Both the position numbers and the translations under genes were made by a program. Of a stretch of 64,000 nucleotides of DNA, positions 1 through 7,380 are shown piece after piece. Below the pieces are notes generated by a model, which saw only the letters and a list, made by a program, of their open reading frames with translations, had not been told where the DNA came from and did not search any database. The first letter of the stretch is position 1. The number at the start of each line of letters is the position of its first letter. This DNA comes from Plantibacter sp050587525 (GTDB lineage Bacteria > Actinomycetota > Actinomycetes > Actinomycetales > Microbacteriaceae). The stretch spans positions 124,001 to 188,000 of the forward strand of contig NZ_JBOBFT010000002.1 in NCBI RefSeq assembly GCF_050587525.1. The letters are read 5' to 3'.

Positions 1-1
1 A

Positions 2-289
2 CACCCAGAACTCGTCGACCGCTACGAGGACCTCTACCGCACGGGCATGCACGCGCCCAAGGAGTACCGGCGCTGGCTGGCGGCACGCATCCGCCCCCTC
101 ATCCGTGCGCACGGCCTCGAACGCGGACGAGAAGACCCCGCGACAGGCGGCGTGCGGTCGAGCGCGATCGGGATGATGCGCAACGATGAAGGCGAACGCG
201 TCAGCGTCCACAAGGGCGTCCGATTCGACGACCTCGCCAGGAGCGGCGCCCCGATGACCGGCCTGCAGGTGCAGCCCACGCTGTTCTGA
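2..289 (+). CDS. Radical SAM protein, C-terminal fragment (Rv2578c-like)
   Basis: The reading frame is open from the window edge and ends in TGA, leaving 95 codons of a protein whose N-terminus lies outside. The visible part starts HPELVDRYEDLYRTG and continues APKEYRRWLAARIRPLIRAHGL. This resembles the C-terminal end of the actinobacterial Rv2578c-type radical SAM family, where a charged helix follows the Fe-S/SAM barrel. The CxxxCxxC cluster motif would be upstream and cannot be checked. The last 35 residues (VHKGVRFDDLARSGAPMTGL) look like a small appended segment. Family assignment is from recalled tail similarity only, and the biochemical role is unknown. Confidence 0.6.
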   Translation, partial: HPELVDRYEDLYRTGMHAPKEYRRWLAARIRPLIRAHGLERGREDPATGGVRSSAIGMMRNDEGERVSVHKGVRFDDLARSGAPMTGLQVQPTLF

Positions 290-591
290 GTCGTGGTATT
301 CCGGGGCCGACGCTCGAAGCGGCGGCGGGCGCAGCGAGTTGCGGTGAGTCGCCCCGAGTTGCACTGACTTGGACCGACGAACCGCGGCTCTTCCACCACA
401 ACTCCTTCGATTTCGACATCGCCCGGAGAACTGGCCCGGAATTCCGGGGCTCCGATCCGCAGCGGCGCAGAATCGAAGGAGTTATGCGTGAAGGAGTTGT
501 GAGGGCGGGGCGACAGTCGGCCCGGGATGCATCGGTCAGGCGATCAGGCGGCGCGACGGTCAGGCGGCGCGACGGTCAGGCGGCGCGACGG
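290..591. other. Intergenic region with family A element
   Basis: This 302 bp gap lies between the end of the radical SAM gene and the end of the convergent acetyltransferase gene. It holds one family A inverted-repeat element (400-483) followed by a half copy of its end (AAGGAGTTGTGAG near 490-502). At about 535-600 there is a short tandem array of a GGCGCGACGGTCAGGC-like unit (three to four copies). No convincing gene or U-tract terminator was seen. Confidence 0.6.
400..483. repeat. Family A inverted-repeat element, copy 1
   Basis: The ends are AACTCCTTCGAT (400-411) and its exact reverse complement ATCGAAGGAGTT (472-483). The centre is CCCGGAATTCCGGG (435-448). The interior between ends and centre is not conserved with the other copies at 29407, 42684 and 63928. 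No open reading frame lies inside, so it resembles a very small non-autonomous palindromic element. Confidence 0.8.
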
Positions 592-1011
592 TCAGGCGTC
601 GGGGATGAGGCGCTTGCTCAAGACGACGACGTCATCGACGCCGTAGCCGATCGCCCGGTAGAAGCCGACGACCTGCTCATTGCCGGTGCGCACCATGAGG
701 TTCAGCTTCGGGCAGCCGAGCTCGGTCAGCAGGCGTTCGGCCTCGACCATGAGCGCCTGGCCCAGGCGCTCGCCACGACGGGACGGTGCGACCGCGAGGT
801 AGTGGACCCACCCGCGATGACCGTCGTAGCCGACCATCGCCGTCGCGATCACCTCGCCACCGTGCTCGCCGACCAGGAACAGCTCCGGCTGGTTGGTGAG
901 CTTTCGCTCGATGTCCTTCGCGGGATCGTTCCACGGCCTGGTCAGCCCGGAGGCCTCCCAGAGGGCGACGACGACGGGCTGGTCTGACACGGCGAACGGG
1001 CGGATCTGCAT
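592..1011 (-). CDS. ypeA: GNAT family N-acetyltransferase, YpeA-like
   Basis: A 139-residue single-domain acetyltransferase expected to move acetyl from acetyl-CoA to a small amine or protein amino group; the physiological substrate is unknown. LWEASGLTRPWNDPAKDIERKL and VGYDGHRGWVHYLAV match the hallmark segments of the E. coli YpeA subfamily. The CoA loop is SRRGERLGQALM, a variant of R-x-x-G-x-G/A with an arginine in the usual second-glycine position. The ATG at 1011 matches the family start (MQIRPF), but GGAGGG abuts it too closely. A TTG at 1029 (MRQTGGMQ...) is the alternative. Transcribed toward the radical SAM gene and divergent from the UPF0303 gene, only 59 bp away. Confidence 0.85.
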   Translation of the reverse strand: MQIRPFAVSDQPVVVALWEASGLTRPWNDPAKDIERKLTNQPELFLVGEHGGEVIATAMVGYDGHRGWVHYLAVAPSRRGERLGQALMVEAERLLTELGCPKLNLMVRTGNEQVVGFYRAIGYGVDDVVVLSKRLIPDA

Positions 1012-1070
1012 CCCTCCAGTCTGGCGCAAGCCATCCCGTGTCGAGGCGGTCCACGTGCCATGATGTGGAC

Positions 1071-1553
1071 ATGTCTGACGCCGCCGCTCACGAAACCGAC
1101 ACCGCTCTCGTCGCCGCCATCGCCGAGCAGGAACGCGAACTCCGCTTCGCCGCCTTCGATCACACCGATGCCTGGAAGCTCGGCAACATCCTCCACGACC
1201 TGGCCGCCGAACGCGAGCACCCGGTCTCCATCGCCGTGCTCCTCGGCGAACAGCGCGCGTTCCAGTGCGGGCTCCCCGGGTCGAGCGCGGAGAACGACGA
1301 CTGGATCATGCGCAAGGCGCGCACGGTGCGGATCTTCGATCACGCATCATGGTTCGTCGGCGCGCAGTTCCGGCTCGACGGTCGTGACTTCGCGGCGGAG
1401 TCCGGACTCGATCCCGAACTGCACGCGGCCCACGGCGGGGCGTTCCCGATCCACGTGGGCGATGAGCTCGTCGGCGTCGTCGCCGTGAGCGGTCTGACGC
1501 AGGCGACCGATCACGCCCTCGTCGTCGAGGCTCTCCGCCTCACCCTCCCCTAG
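1071..1553 (+). CDS. UPF0303 / haem-degrading-domain protein
   Basis: A 160-residue protein of the UPF0303 family (Pfam Haem_degrading, GlcG/HbpS-like fold). Diagnostic stretches are LRFAAFDHTDAWKLGNIL, PVSIAVLLGEQRAFQCGLPGSSAENDDWIMRKARTVR, and GGAFPIH followed by GVVAVSGL near the end. Family length is about 155-165 residues, so it is complete. ATG at 1071 is preferred over an in-frame ATG at 1038, which would add residues absent from the family. Biochemical function is not established; relatives are described as stress or cofactor-binding proteins. The stop codon touches the start of a long hairpin (1556-1617). Confidence 0.85.
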   Translation: MSDAAAHETDTALVAAIAEQERELRFAAFDHTDAWKLGNILHDLAAEREHPVSIAVLLGEQRAFQCGLPGSSAENDDWIMRKARTVRIFDHASWFVGAQFRLDGRDFAAESGLDPELHAAHGGAFPIHVGDELVGVVAVSGLTQATDHALVVEALRLTLP

Positions 1554-1555
1554 CT

Positions 1556-1617
1556 CGCGAGGTGTCACATATGGCTCGTTCGGTACGTCCGTTACGAGCC
1601 ATATGTGACACCTCGCG
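1556..1617. repeat. Family B hairpin, copy 1 (perfect 24-bp stem)
   Basis: Arms 1556-1579 and 1594-1617 are exact reverse complements, with a 14-nt loop. The outer part reads CGCGAGGTGTCACA and the inner word ATATGGCTCGT. It starts 3 nt after the UPF0303 stop codon and could act as a terminator without a U-tract. Related hairpins with other inner words are at 11609, 11966, 45628, 47075, 48571 and 53130. Confidence 0.85.
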
Positions 1618-1690
1618 GGCTGGGAGGGGCGGGCGTAGGGAAACGTAACGGGCGGGAACGCGCACGTACGGATGCGTAGCGTCGGGAGGC

Positions 1691-3382
1691 ATGACGCACG
1701 ACACCCCTCCCCGAAACGACGCTGACACCAGCAGCAGCAGCACGCAGCGATCCCGAGACGACGCGGACAGCAGCACGAGCAAGAGCAGCAGTAGCACGCA
1801 CGCACCCCGGCACCTCATCCTCGGCGCGATGTTCCGCGCGCTCGGCGCATATCCGTCGGGCTGGCGGCAGCCGGGCGCCCACCACGACCCCGCCGATGAC
1901 GGCACGATCATCCGCCAGGTCGCGAAGCTCGCGGAGGACGCCCGCCTCGACTACCTCTTCTTCGGCGACTGGCTCGCGACCGGCCATGACCTCGAGTACC
2001 GCGACCCGTACCTCCTCGCTCGCATCGACCCGGTGAGCGCAATCACCTTCGCCGCGGGGATCACCGAACGCATCGGCCTCATCGCCACGGCGAACACGAC
2101 CTACTCCGATCCGTACACGCTCGCCCGGAGCACGGCATCCGTCGACATCCTGTCCGGAGGGCGTGCGGGGCTGAACCTGGTCACCGGCGCAGAGCCGCGC
2201 GCGGCGGGCAATCACGGGCGGGATGCCCACCAGGGCAACGCCGACCGATACGACCGGGCCGAGGAGTTCGTCGGTGCGCTCCGGTCGCTGTGGGACTCCT
2301 TCGAGGACGACGCGTTCGTGGGCGATCAGGATGGCGGCGTCCTCATCGACCCGACGAAGCTGCACCGGAGCGACATTGTCGGCTCGACTCTCAGCGTCAC
2401 TGGTCCGTTGAACGCCGCGAGACCGCCGCAGGGGCACCTGCCGATCGTCAACGCGGGGACCTCGCCGCGGTCGCGCGAGCTCGTCGCGGCCCACGCGGAC
2501 CTCGCGCTCGTCGCGGTGCCGACCCTCCAGGCCGGCATCGAGCTGCGGGCGAGCCTGCGCGCGGAGGCCGCCGCGAACGGCCGCGATCCCGATGCACTCA
2601 AGGTCATCTCGCCGATCCTGCCGGTCGTCGCCGAAACGACCGAGGAGGCGTGGGCGATCGTCGATCGGCTGCTCGACGGCATCCCCGTCGACGATCGTGT
2701 TCCGGCCGACACGGCGGGTTCGACGAGAGCGCCCCTCCCCGATGCGTTCCCGACGAACCGCACGATCGCGGCCCTCGCCGAAACCGTCGGCGCAGACCTC
2801 GCCGGGAAGCGTCTCGCCGATGTCGTCACGGACGCGGACCTCGCGGGATTCTCCGATGCGGGTCGCCGGCTCGTCGCACTCGTCGGCGAGCGCACGGGTC
2901 GCGTCGTCGCCCCTGTCCAAGGCCACGAGCGGCCCGGAAACGATGACGAATCGGCCGCAATCGACGACGAAACGACGGCGAACGCGCCATCCAGCCCTTC
3001 CGGACACCGCTTCGTAACCTTCCGTCATCTGCTCGTGACGAGCGTGGTTCCGGCCGCGATCGTGGCCGGTGACGCGGTGACCGTCGCCGATCACTTCGAG
3101 CGCTGGTTCCGCGCGGGGGCAGTCGACGGCTTCAATGTCCTGACGGCGTTCCAGCCGGCCCAGTTCGAGGCGTTCACGGGGCTCCTGGTCCCGGAATTGC
3201 AGCGGAGAGGCCTGTTCCGGACCGAGTACAGCGGTCACACCCTCCGCGAGCATCTGGGCCTCGAACGACCCGAGAACGTGCACGTGCGGGCTGCCGCGTC
3301 GCGCGCTGCGGCGGCTGCGTCGGAGGCCGCCGAGAGCCCCTTGCACACGTCCGACGACCGTGTGCCCCAAACCGTCTCCTGA
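1691..3382 (+). CDS. FMN-dependent luciferase-like monooxygenase (NtaA/SnaA/DszA type)
   Basis: A 563-residue flavin monooxygenase of the NtaA/SnaA/DszA subgroup. These enzymes use FMNH2 supplied by a separate reductase to oxidise organosulfur, chelator or similar small molecules. The core starts near residue 38 (LILGAMFRALGAYPSGWRQP). It shows LDYLFFGDW, ITERIGLIATANTTYSDPYTLAR, SGGRAGLNLVTG, GNADRYDRAEEF and HLPIVNAGTSPRSRELVA, all typical of the TIM-barrel fold. It is longer than the usual 430-460 residues: residues 1-37 are Ser/Thr/Asp rich, an insertion near 410-435 is acidic, and the last 40 residues are Ala rich. GGGAGG precedes the ATG. It heads the same-strand ABC/monooxygenase cluster and may supply its first oxidation step. 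Confidence 0.88.
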   Translation: MTHDTPPRNDADTSSSSTQRSRDDADSSTSKSSSSTHAPRHLILGAMFRALGAYPSGWRQPGAHHDPADDGTIIRQVAKLAEDARLDYLFFGDWLATGHDLEYRDPYLLARIDPVSAITFAAGITERIGLIATANTTYSDPYTLARSTASVDILSGGRAGLNLVTGAEPRAAGNHGRDAHQGNADRYDRAEEFVGALRSLWDSFEDDAFVGDQDGGVLIDPTKLHRSDIVGSTLSVTGPLNAARPPQGHLPIVNAGTSPRSRELVAAHADLALVAVPTLQAGIELRASLRAEAAANGRDPDALKVISPILPVVAETTEEAWAIVDRLLDGIPVDDRVPADTAGSTRAPLPDAFPTNRTIAALAETVGADLAGKRLADVVTDADLAGFSDAGRRLVALVGERTGRVVAPVQGHERPGNDDESAAIDDETTANAPSSPSGHRFVTFRHLLVTSVVPAAIVAGDAVTVADHFERWFRAGAVDGFNVLTAFQPAQFEAFTGLLVPELQRRGLFRTEYSGHTLREHLGLERPENVHVRAAASRAAAAASEAAESPLHTSDDRVPQTVS

Positions 3383-3445
3383 CCTCGGAAACGGCTTCCC
3401 GAAGGCCGGATGACGGCGAACGGACCCCCGCTCGTCACATTTCGT

Positions 3446-3461
3446 CCTGTTGCCCAACAGG
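3446..3461. promoter_or_regulatory. Candidate operator upstream of the ABC cluster
   Basis: CCTGTTGCCCAACAGG has 7-bp inverted arms separated by 2 bp, 145 bp before the solute-binding protein start. A related half-site (ACTGTTGG) follows at 3477-3484. It is well placed for regulation of the transporter operon, but no cognate regulator is encoded beside it. Confidence 0.4.
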
Positions 3462-3605
3462 CGTTCTTGAATCCCTACTGTTGGTGCCACGCTCATCGTC
3501 GCGCCGTTCCCAGCACCCCCGAATCGCACCCTCCGCGGAGCACCGGACCACAGCATCGTCCGGCCGCAAGAGGGCGTCCACCCCAGCAATCGAAAGCGAA
3601 CAACC

Positions 3606-5246
3606 ATGCCCCGACCAGCCCTTCGCCGCATCCTCGCGGCCGGGATCGCCGCCATCGCCGCGACCGCGCTCCTCGCCTCGTGCGCCGGCGGCGCAGCCCC
3701 CGCCTCGACCTCCGGTTCCGGCGGCGACCCGATCACGGGTGGCACCCTCACCTACCTCGAGTACCAGCCGTACACGAACCTGTACCCGCCGCAGGCGGGC
3801 TTCTACCCCAACGGCGGCATCGTCAACAACATCACCGATCGCCTGACCTACCAGGACCCGAAGACGCTCGAGATCGAGCCGTGGCTGGCCACGAAGTGGA
3901 CGGTCAACGCCGATGCGACGGAGTACACCTTCACCCTGCGCGACGGCGTCACCTTCTCCGACGGCACGCCGCTCGATGCTGCAGCGGTCGCGAAGAACTT
4001 CGACACCTACGGCCTCGGCAACCAGGAGAAGGCGCTCACGATCTCCGAGGCCGTGAACAACTACCAGGGCAGCACGGTCGTCGACCCGCACACGGTCACG
4101 TTCACGTTCTCCGCTCCGGCGCCCGGATTCCTGCAGGCGACGTCGACCATCACCTCCGGCATCGTCTCCCCCGCGACGCTCGACCAGAACCTCGAAGGGT
4201 TCGGCGCGGGCAACGCGAAGAACATCATCGGTTCCGGCCCGTTCACGGTGAGCGACGAGAAGATCGGTACCGAGCTGAAGCTCAAGGCCCGTGACGACTA
4301 CGACTGGGCTCCGCCGTCCCTCAAGCACCAGGGCCGCTCCTACCTCGACGGCATCGACATCGTCGTGACCCCGGAGGACAGCGTCCGCATCGGCGCCCTC
4401 ACCTCCGGCCAGGCCGACTACATCCGCTACGTCCAGGCATTCGACGAGGCACAGGTCGAGGCGGCAGGCTTCGACATCCACGCTCCACAGACGCGTGGAG
4501 TGAACAACTCGCTGTATCTGCGGTTCACGAACCCGATCCTGAGCGACATCAAGGTCCGTCAGGCGCTCGTCGCCGGCGTCGACACCCAGGAGGTCGTCGA
4601 CACGATCTACACGAAGAACTACCCGAAGGCGACCTCGTCGCTCTCGTCCACGGCGCTCGGTTACAAGGACGAATCGGCTCTCCTGAAGTTCGACCCGAAG
4701 AAGTCCGCGACGCTCCTCGACGAGGCCGGCTGGAAGCTCGGCTCGGACGGCATCCGAGAGAAGGACGGCGCCAAGCTGTCCCTCGACGTGTACGAGTCGA
4801 AGGCGCAGCCGCTCTCGAAGCAGGCGCTCGAGCTCGTGAGCCAGCAGCTCAAGAAGATCGGCGTCCTGCTCAACGTGAAGTCGGCCGATGCCGGCAGCTA
4901 CGCGGAGGACATCAAGGACCCGCTGAAGACGCCGCTGCTGAACTCGATGGTCGGCCGCGCCGATCTCGACGTGATCAAGAGCCAGTTCTACACGAAGAAC
5001 CGCAACGTGCTCCTCTCGAACGACACGAAGCTCGACGAGCTCCTCCTGGCCGTCGCCTCCGAACCGGACCCGAAGAAGCGCCTCGAAGCGGACGCCGCCG
5101 TGCAGGACTACCTCGCCGAGCAGGCGTACGTGATCCCGCTCTTCGAAGAGCCCCAGGTCTACGGCTCCGCGCCGTACGTGAAGGGCGTCGAGTTCGAGTC
5201 CGTCGGTCGCCCGACGTTCTACGACGTCTGGCTCGACAAGAAGTAG
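3606..5246 (+). CDS. ABC transporter substrate-binding lipoprotein (SBP family 5, KPN_01854-like)
   Basis: A 546-residue extracellular solute receptor of the oligopeptide/nickel class. The signal peptide ILAAGIAAIAATALLASC ends in a lipobox with cysteine 23, so it should be lipid-anchored outside the membrane. The mature start GGTLTYLEYQPYTNLYPPQAGFYPNGGIVNNITDRL resembles the KPN_01854-type branch of the family. EPWLATKWTVNADATEYTFTLRDGVTFSDGTPLDAAAV is the standard SBP_bac_5 signature. It leads directly into two permeases, a fused ATPase and a second monooxygenase. The gene starts 223 bp after the first monooxygenase, in a region with a palindromic candidate operator. The ligand is unknown. 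Confidence 0.92.
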   Translation: MPRPALRRILAAGIAAIAATALLASCAGGAAPASTSGSGGDPITGGTLTYLEYQPYTNLYPPQAGFYPNGGIVNNITDRLTYQDPKTLEIEPWLATKWTVNADATEYTFTLRDGVTFSDGTPLDAAAVAKNFDTYGLGNQEKALTISEAVNNYQGSTVVDPHTVTFTFSAPAPGFLQATSTITSGIVSPATLDQNLEGFGAGNAKNIIGSGPFTVSDEKIGTELKLKARDDYDWAPPSLKHQGRSYLDGIDIVVTPEDSVRIGALTSGQADYIRYVQAFDEAQVEAAGFDIHAPQTRGVNNSLYLRFTNPILSDIKVRQALVAGVDTQEVVDTIYTKNYPKATSSLSSTALGYKDESALLKFDPKKSATLLDEAGWKLGSDGIREKDGAKLSLDVYESKAQPLSKQALELVSQQLKKIGVLLNVKSADAGSYAEDIKDPLKTPLLNSMVGRADLDVIKSQFYTKNRNVLLSNDTKLDELLLAVASEPDPKKRLEADAAVQDYLAEQAYVIPLFEEPQVYGSAPYVKGVEFESVGRPTFYDVWLDKK

Positions 5247-5422
5247 CGATGTCGGGAGCGCGCGATCGGGTGATCGCGCGCTCCCTGCGTTCCCGCCGTC
5301 GTTCGCGACGTCCGGTCCAGTCCGCTCGATCACACGCCCTCGATCGCACACCCTCGCTCACCCGCCATCCGACCGCCGCCCAACCGCCCCAGCCCGGCCG
5401 CCCGCACCAGGAGGACCAGCTC

Positions 5423-6382
5423 ATGAGATCCACCTTCGATCCCCGCTTCGTGCTGCAACGGGTCGGCCAGGCGGTCATCGTCCTCGTCGCCGCGTTCACG
5501 GTCACGTTCGTGCTCCTGCAGGCGTTGCCGGGCGACGCCATCATGATCAAGTTCGAGAACCCGGAACTGGGCCTCTCGCCGCAGCAGATCGCGGACATCC
5601 GCGTCGCGTACGGTGCGGACGTCCCCGTACCGATCCAGTTCTGGCACACGCTCATCGGCTTCGTGCAGGGCGACTTCGGATACTCGATCCAGAGCGGCAC
5701 CCCCGTCCTGAAGCTCCTCGCCGAGGTCCTCCCCGAGACGCTCAAACTCGCGTCGATCGGGTTCCTCCTCGCCGTCGTCATCGCGGTCGGCGTCGCGTTC
5801 CTCTCCGCCCTCACGCCGTTCGCGTGGCTCGCGAACCTCCTCCGTTCACTGCCCGGCCTGCTCGTCTCCGTGCCCGTGTTCTGGCTCGGCATCGTACTCA
5901 TCCAGGTGTTCTCGTTCCAGTTGAAACTCGTCCCGGTCATCGGCGCCGATCCGTTCCAGGCGCTCATCCTGCCGGTCGTGACGCTCGCCGTGCCGATCTC
6001 GGCGCCGCTCGCGCAGATCCTCGTGCGGTCGATCGACGAGGTCAGACTGCAGCCGTTCGTCACGGTCGTCCGGGCGAAGGGCGCGAGCCCGTCGTGGGTG
6101 CTGTGGCGGAATGTCGCGAAGAACGCCGTGCTGCCCGTCATCACGATCGCCGGCGTGCTCTTCGGCGAGCTCATCGCGGGCGCCGTCGTGACGGAGACCG
6201 TGTTCGGGCGCGCCGGCATCGGCCGCCTCACCGAGCAGGCCGTGTCCCAGCAGGACACCCCCGTGCTGCAGGCGATCGTCGTCCTCGCCGCGCTCGTCTT
6301 CGTCGTCGTGAACCTCGCTGTCGACCTCCTGTATCCCGTACTCGATCCGAGACTGTCCAAGAGAGTGGGGGCGTCCGTATGA
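5423..6382 (+). CDS. ABC transporter permease, DppB/OppB type
   Basis: A 319-residue inner-membrane subunit. MRSTFDPRFVLQRVGQAVIVLVAAFTVTFVLLQALPGD is the classic DppB-like start with the first membrane helix followed by the periplasmic loop. About six helices are visible. The ATPase-contact EAA loop is DEVRLQPFVTVVRAKGASPSWVLWRNVAKNAVLPVI. GELIAGAVVTETVFGRAGIGRL is another family signature. Start chosen at ATG 5423 because AGGAGG lies 10 nt upstream; the longer frame from 5249 is Arg-rich non-family sequence. It overlaps the next permease by 4 bp (ATGA). Confidence 0.93.
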   Translation: MRSTFDPRFVLQRVGQAVIVLVAAFTVTFVLLQALPGDAIMIKFENPELGLSPQQIADIRVAYGADVPVPIQFWHTLIGFVQGDFGYSIQSGTPVLKLLAEVLPETLKLASIGFLLAVVIAVGVAFLSALTPFAWLANLLRSLPGLLVSVPVFWLGIVLIQVFSFQLKLVPVIGADPFQALILPVVTLAVPISAPLAQILVRSIDEVRLQPFVTVVRAKGASPSWVLWRNVAKNAVLPVITIAGVLFGELIAGAVVTETVFGRAGIGRLTEQAVSQQDTPVLQAIVVLAALVFVVVNLAVDLLYPVLDPRLSKRVGASV

Positions 6383-7380
6383 GCACGCCGATCAACGAAT
6401 TGCAGGCCGATGTCGCTGGGACCGTTCCAGCTTCGGCGGCCGGGGCCGGGGCTGCGGCATCCGGTCTTGCGCGACCCGGCGGACCGTCCGGCCCCGCGGG
6501 TCCAGGCGGACCTTCTGGACCGTCCGGCCCCGCTGGCCCCGCCGCGCTCGCTCCCGCGGGTCGGCGCCGCGGTCTCTTCGGGCGGTTCGGCCGCATCCAG
6601 ATCACGCTCGTCCTCGCCTGGCTCGTCATCGCGATCGCGCTCGCCTGGGCCATCGCACCCGGCCTCTTCACGAGCTTCGACCCGCTCACGGGCGTGCCGG
6701 CTGAGAAGCTGCAGGGCCCGAGCGCCGCGCACTGGTTCGGCACCGACTCGATCGGCCGAGACCTGCTCGCCCGCGTCATCCACGGCTCCGTCAACTCGCT
6801 GTCCGGCGCGCTCATCGCCGTCACGGTCGGCCTCGTCGTCGGCACCGTCATCGGTGTCCTCGCGGGATCGAACGGCGGCCTCCTCGACGACATCCTCATG
6901 CGCGTCGTCGACGTCCTCCTCTCGATCCCCGGCCTCCTGCTCTCGCTCAGCATCATCATCCTGCTCGGCTTCGGCACGACCAACGCGGCGATCGCAGTGG
7001 GCGTGACGAGCGTCGCATCGTTCGCGAGGCTGTCGAGGTCAGAGGTCGTGCGCGTCAGGCGCAGCGAGTACGTCGAAGCGGCGTTCGGCAGTGGCGGCAG
7101 CTACCTCGCCGTCCTCGCCAGGCACGTGCTGCCGAACTCGCTCACGGCGGTCATCGGACTCGCGGCCCTCCAGTTCGGCACCGCGATCCTCGCGATCTCC
7201 ACACTCGGATTCCTCGGCTATGGCGCCCCGCCGCCCACCCCGGAATGGGGCCTCCTCATCGCGGAGGGCCGCAACTACATCGCGACGTCGTGGTGGCTCA
7301 CCGTCCTCCCGGGTCTCGTGGTCGTCGCCGTCGTGCTCTCGGCCAATCGCATCAGCCAGTCGATCGGGAAGCAGCGATGA
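6379..7380 (+). CDS. ABC transporter permease, DppC/OppC type, with collagen-like N-terminus
   Basis: A 334-residue second membrane subunit. Recognisable DppC features are HWFGTDSIGRDLLARVIHG, the EAA loop SEVVRVRRSEYVEAAFGSGGSYLAVLARHVLPN and the terminal LGYGAPPPTPEWGLLIAEGR. Residues 30-60 are unusual: a run of Gly-x-y triplets rich in Pro and Ser (GPSGPAGPGGPSGPSGPAGP) precedes the first helix, on the predicted cytoplasmic side. Family members normally have only a short charged N-terminus there. ATGA overlaps with both neighbours imply translational coupling. Confidence 0.92.
   Translation: MSTPINELQADVAGTVPASAAGAGAAASGLARPGGPSGPAGPGGPSGPSGPAGPAALAPAGRRRGLFGRFGRIQITLVLAWLVIAIALAWAIAPGLFTSFDPLTGVPAEKLQGPSAAHWFGTDSIGRDLLARVIHGSVNSLSGALIAVTVGLVVGTVIGVLAGSNGGLLDDILMRVVDVLLSIPGLLLSLSIIILLGFGTTNAAIAVGVTSVASFARLSRSEVVRVRRSEYVEAAFGSGGSYLAVLARHVLPNSLTAVIGLAALQFGTAILAISTLGFLGYGAPPPTPEWGLLIAEGRNYIATSWWLTVLPGLVVVAVVLSANRISQSIGKQR

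Noticed and set aside
1592..3751. Very long minus-strand frame (719 codons) opposite the first monooxygenase
   Set aside because: It is antisense to a well-supported luciferase-family gene, Arg-rich and without recognisable domain. Long antisense frames are expected where third positions are almost all G or C.
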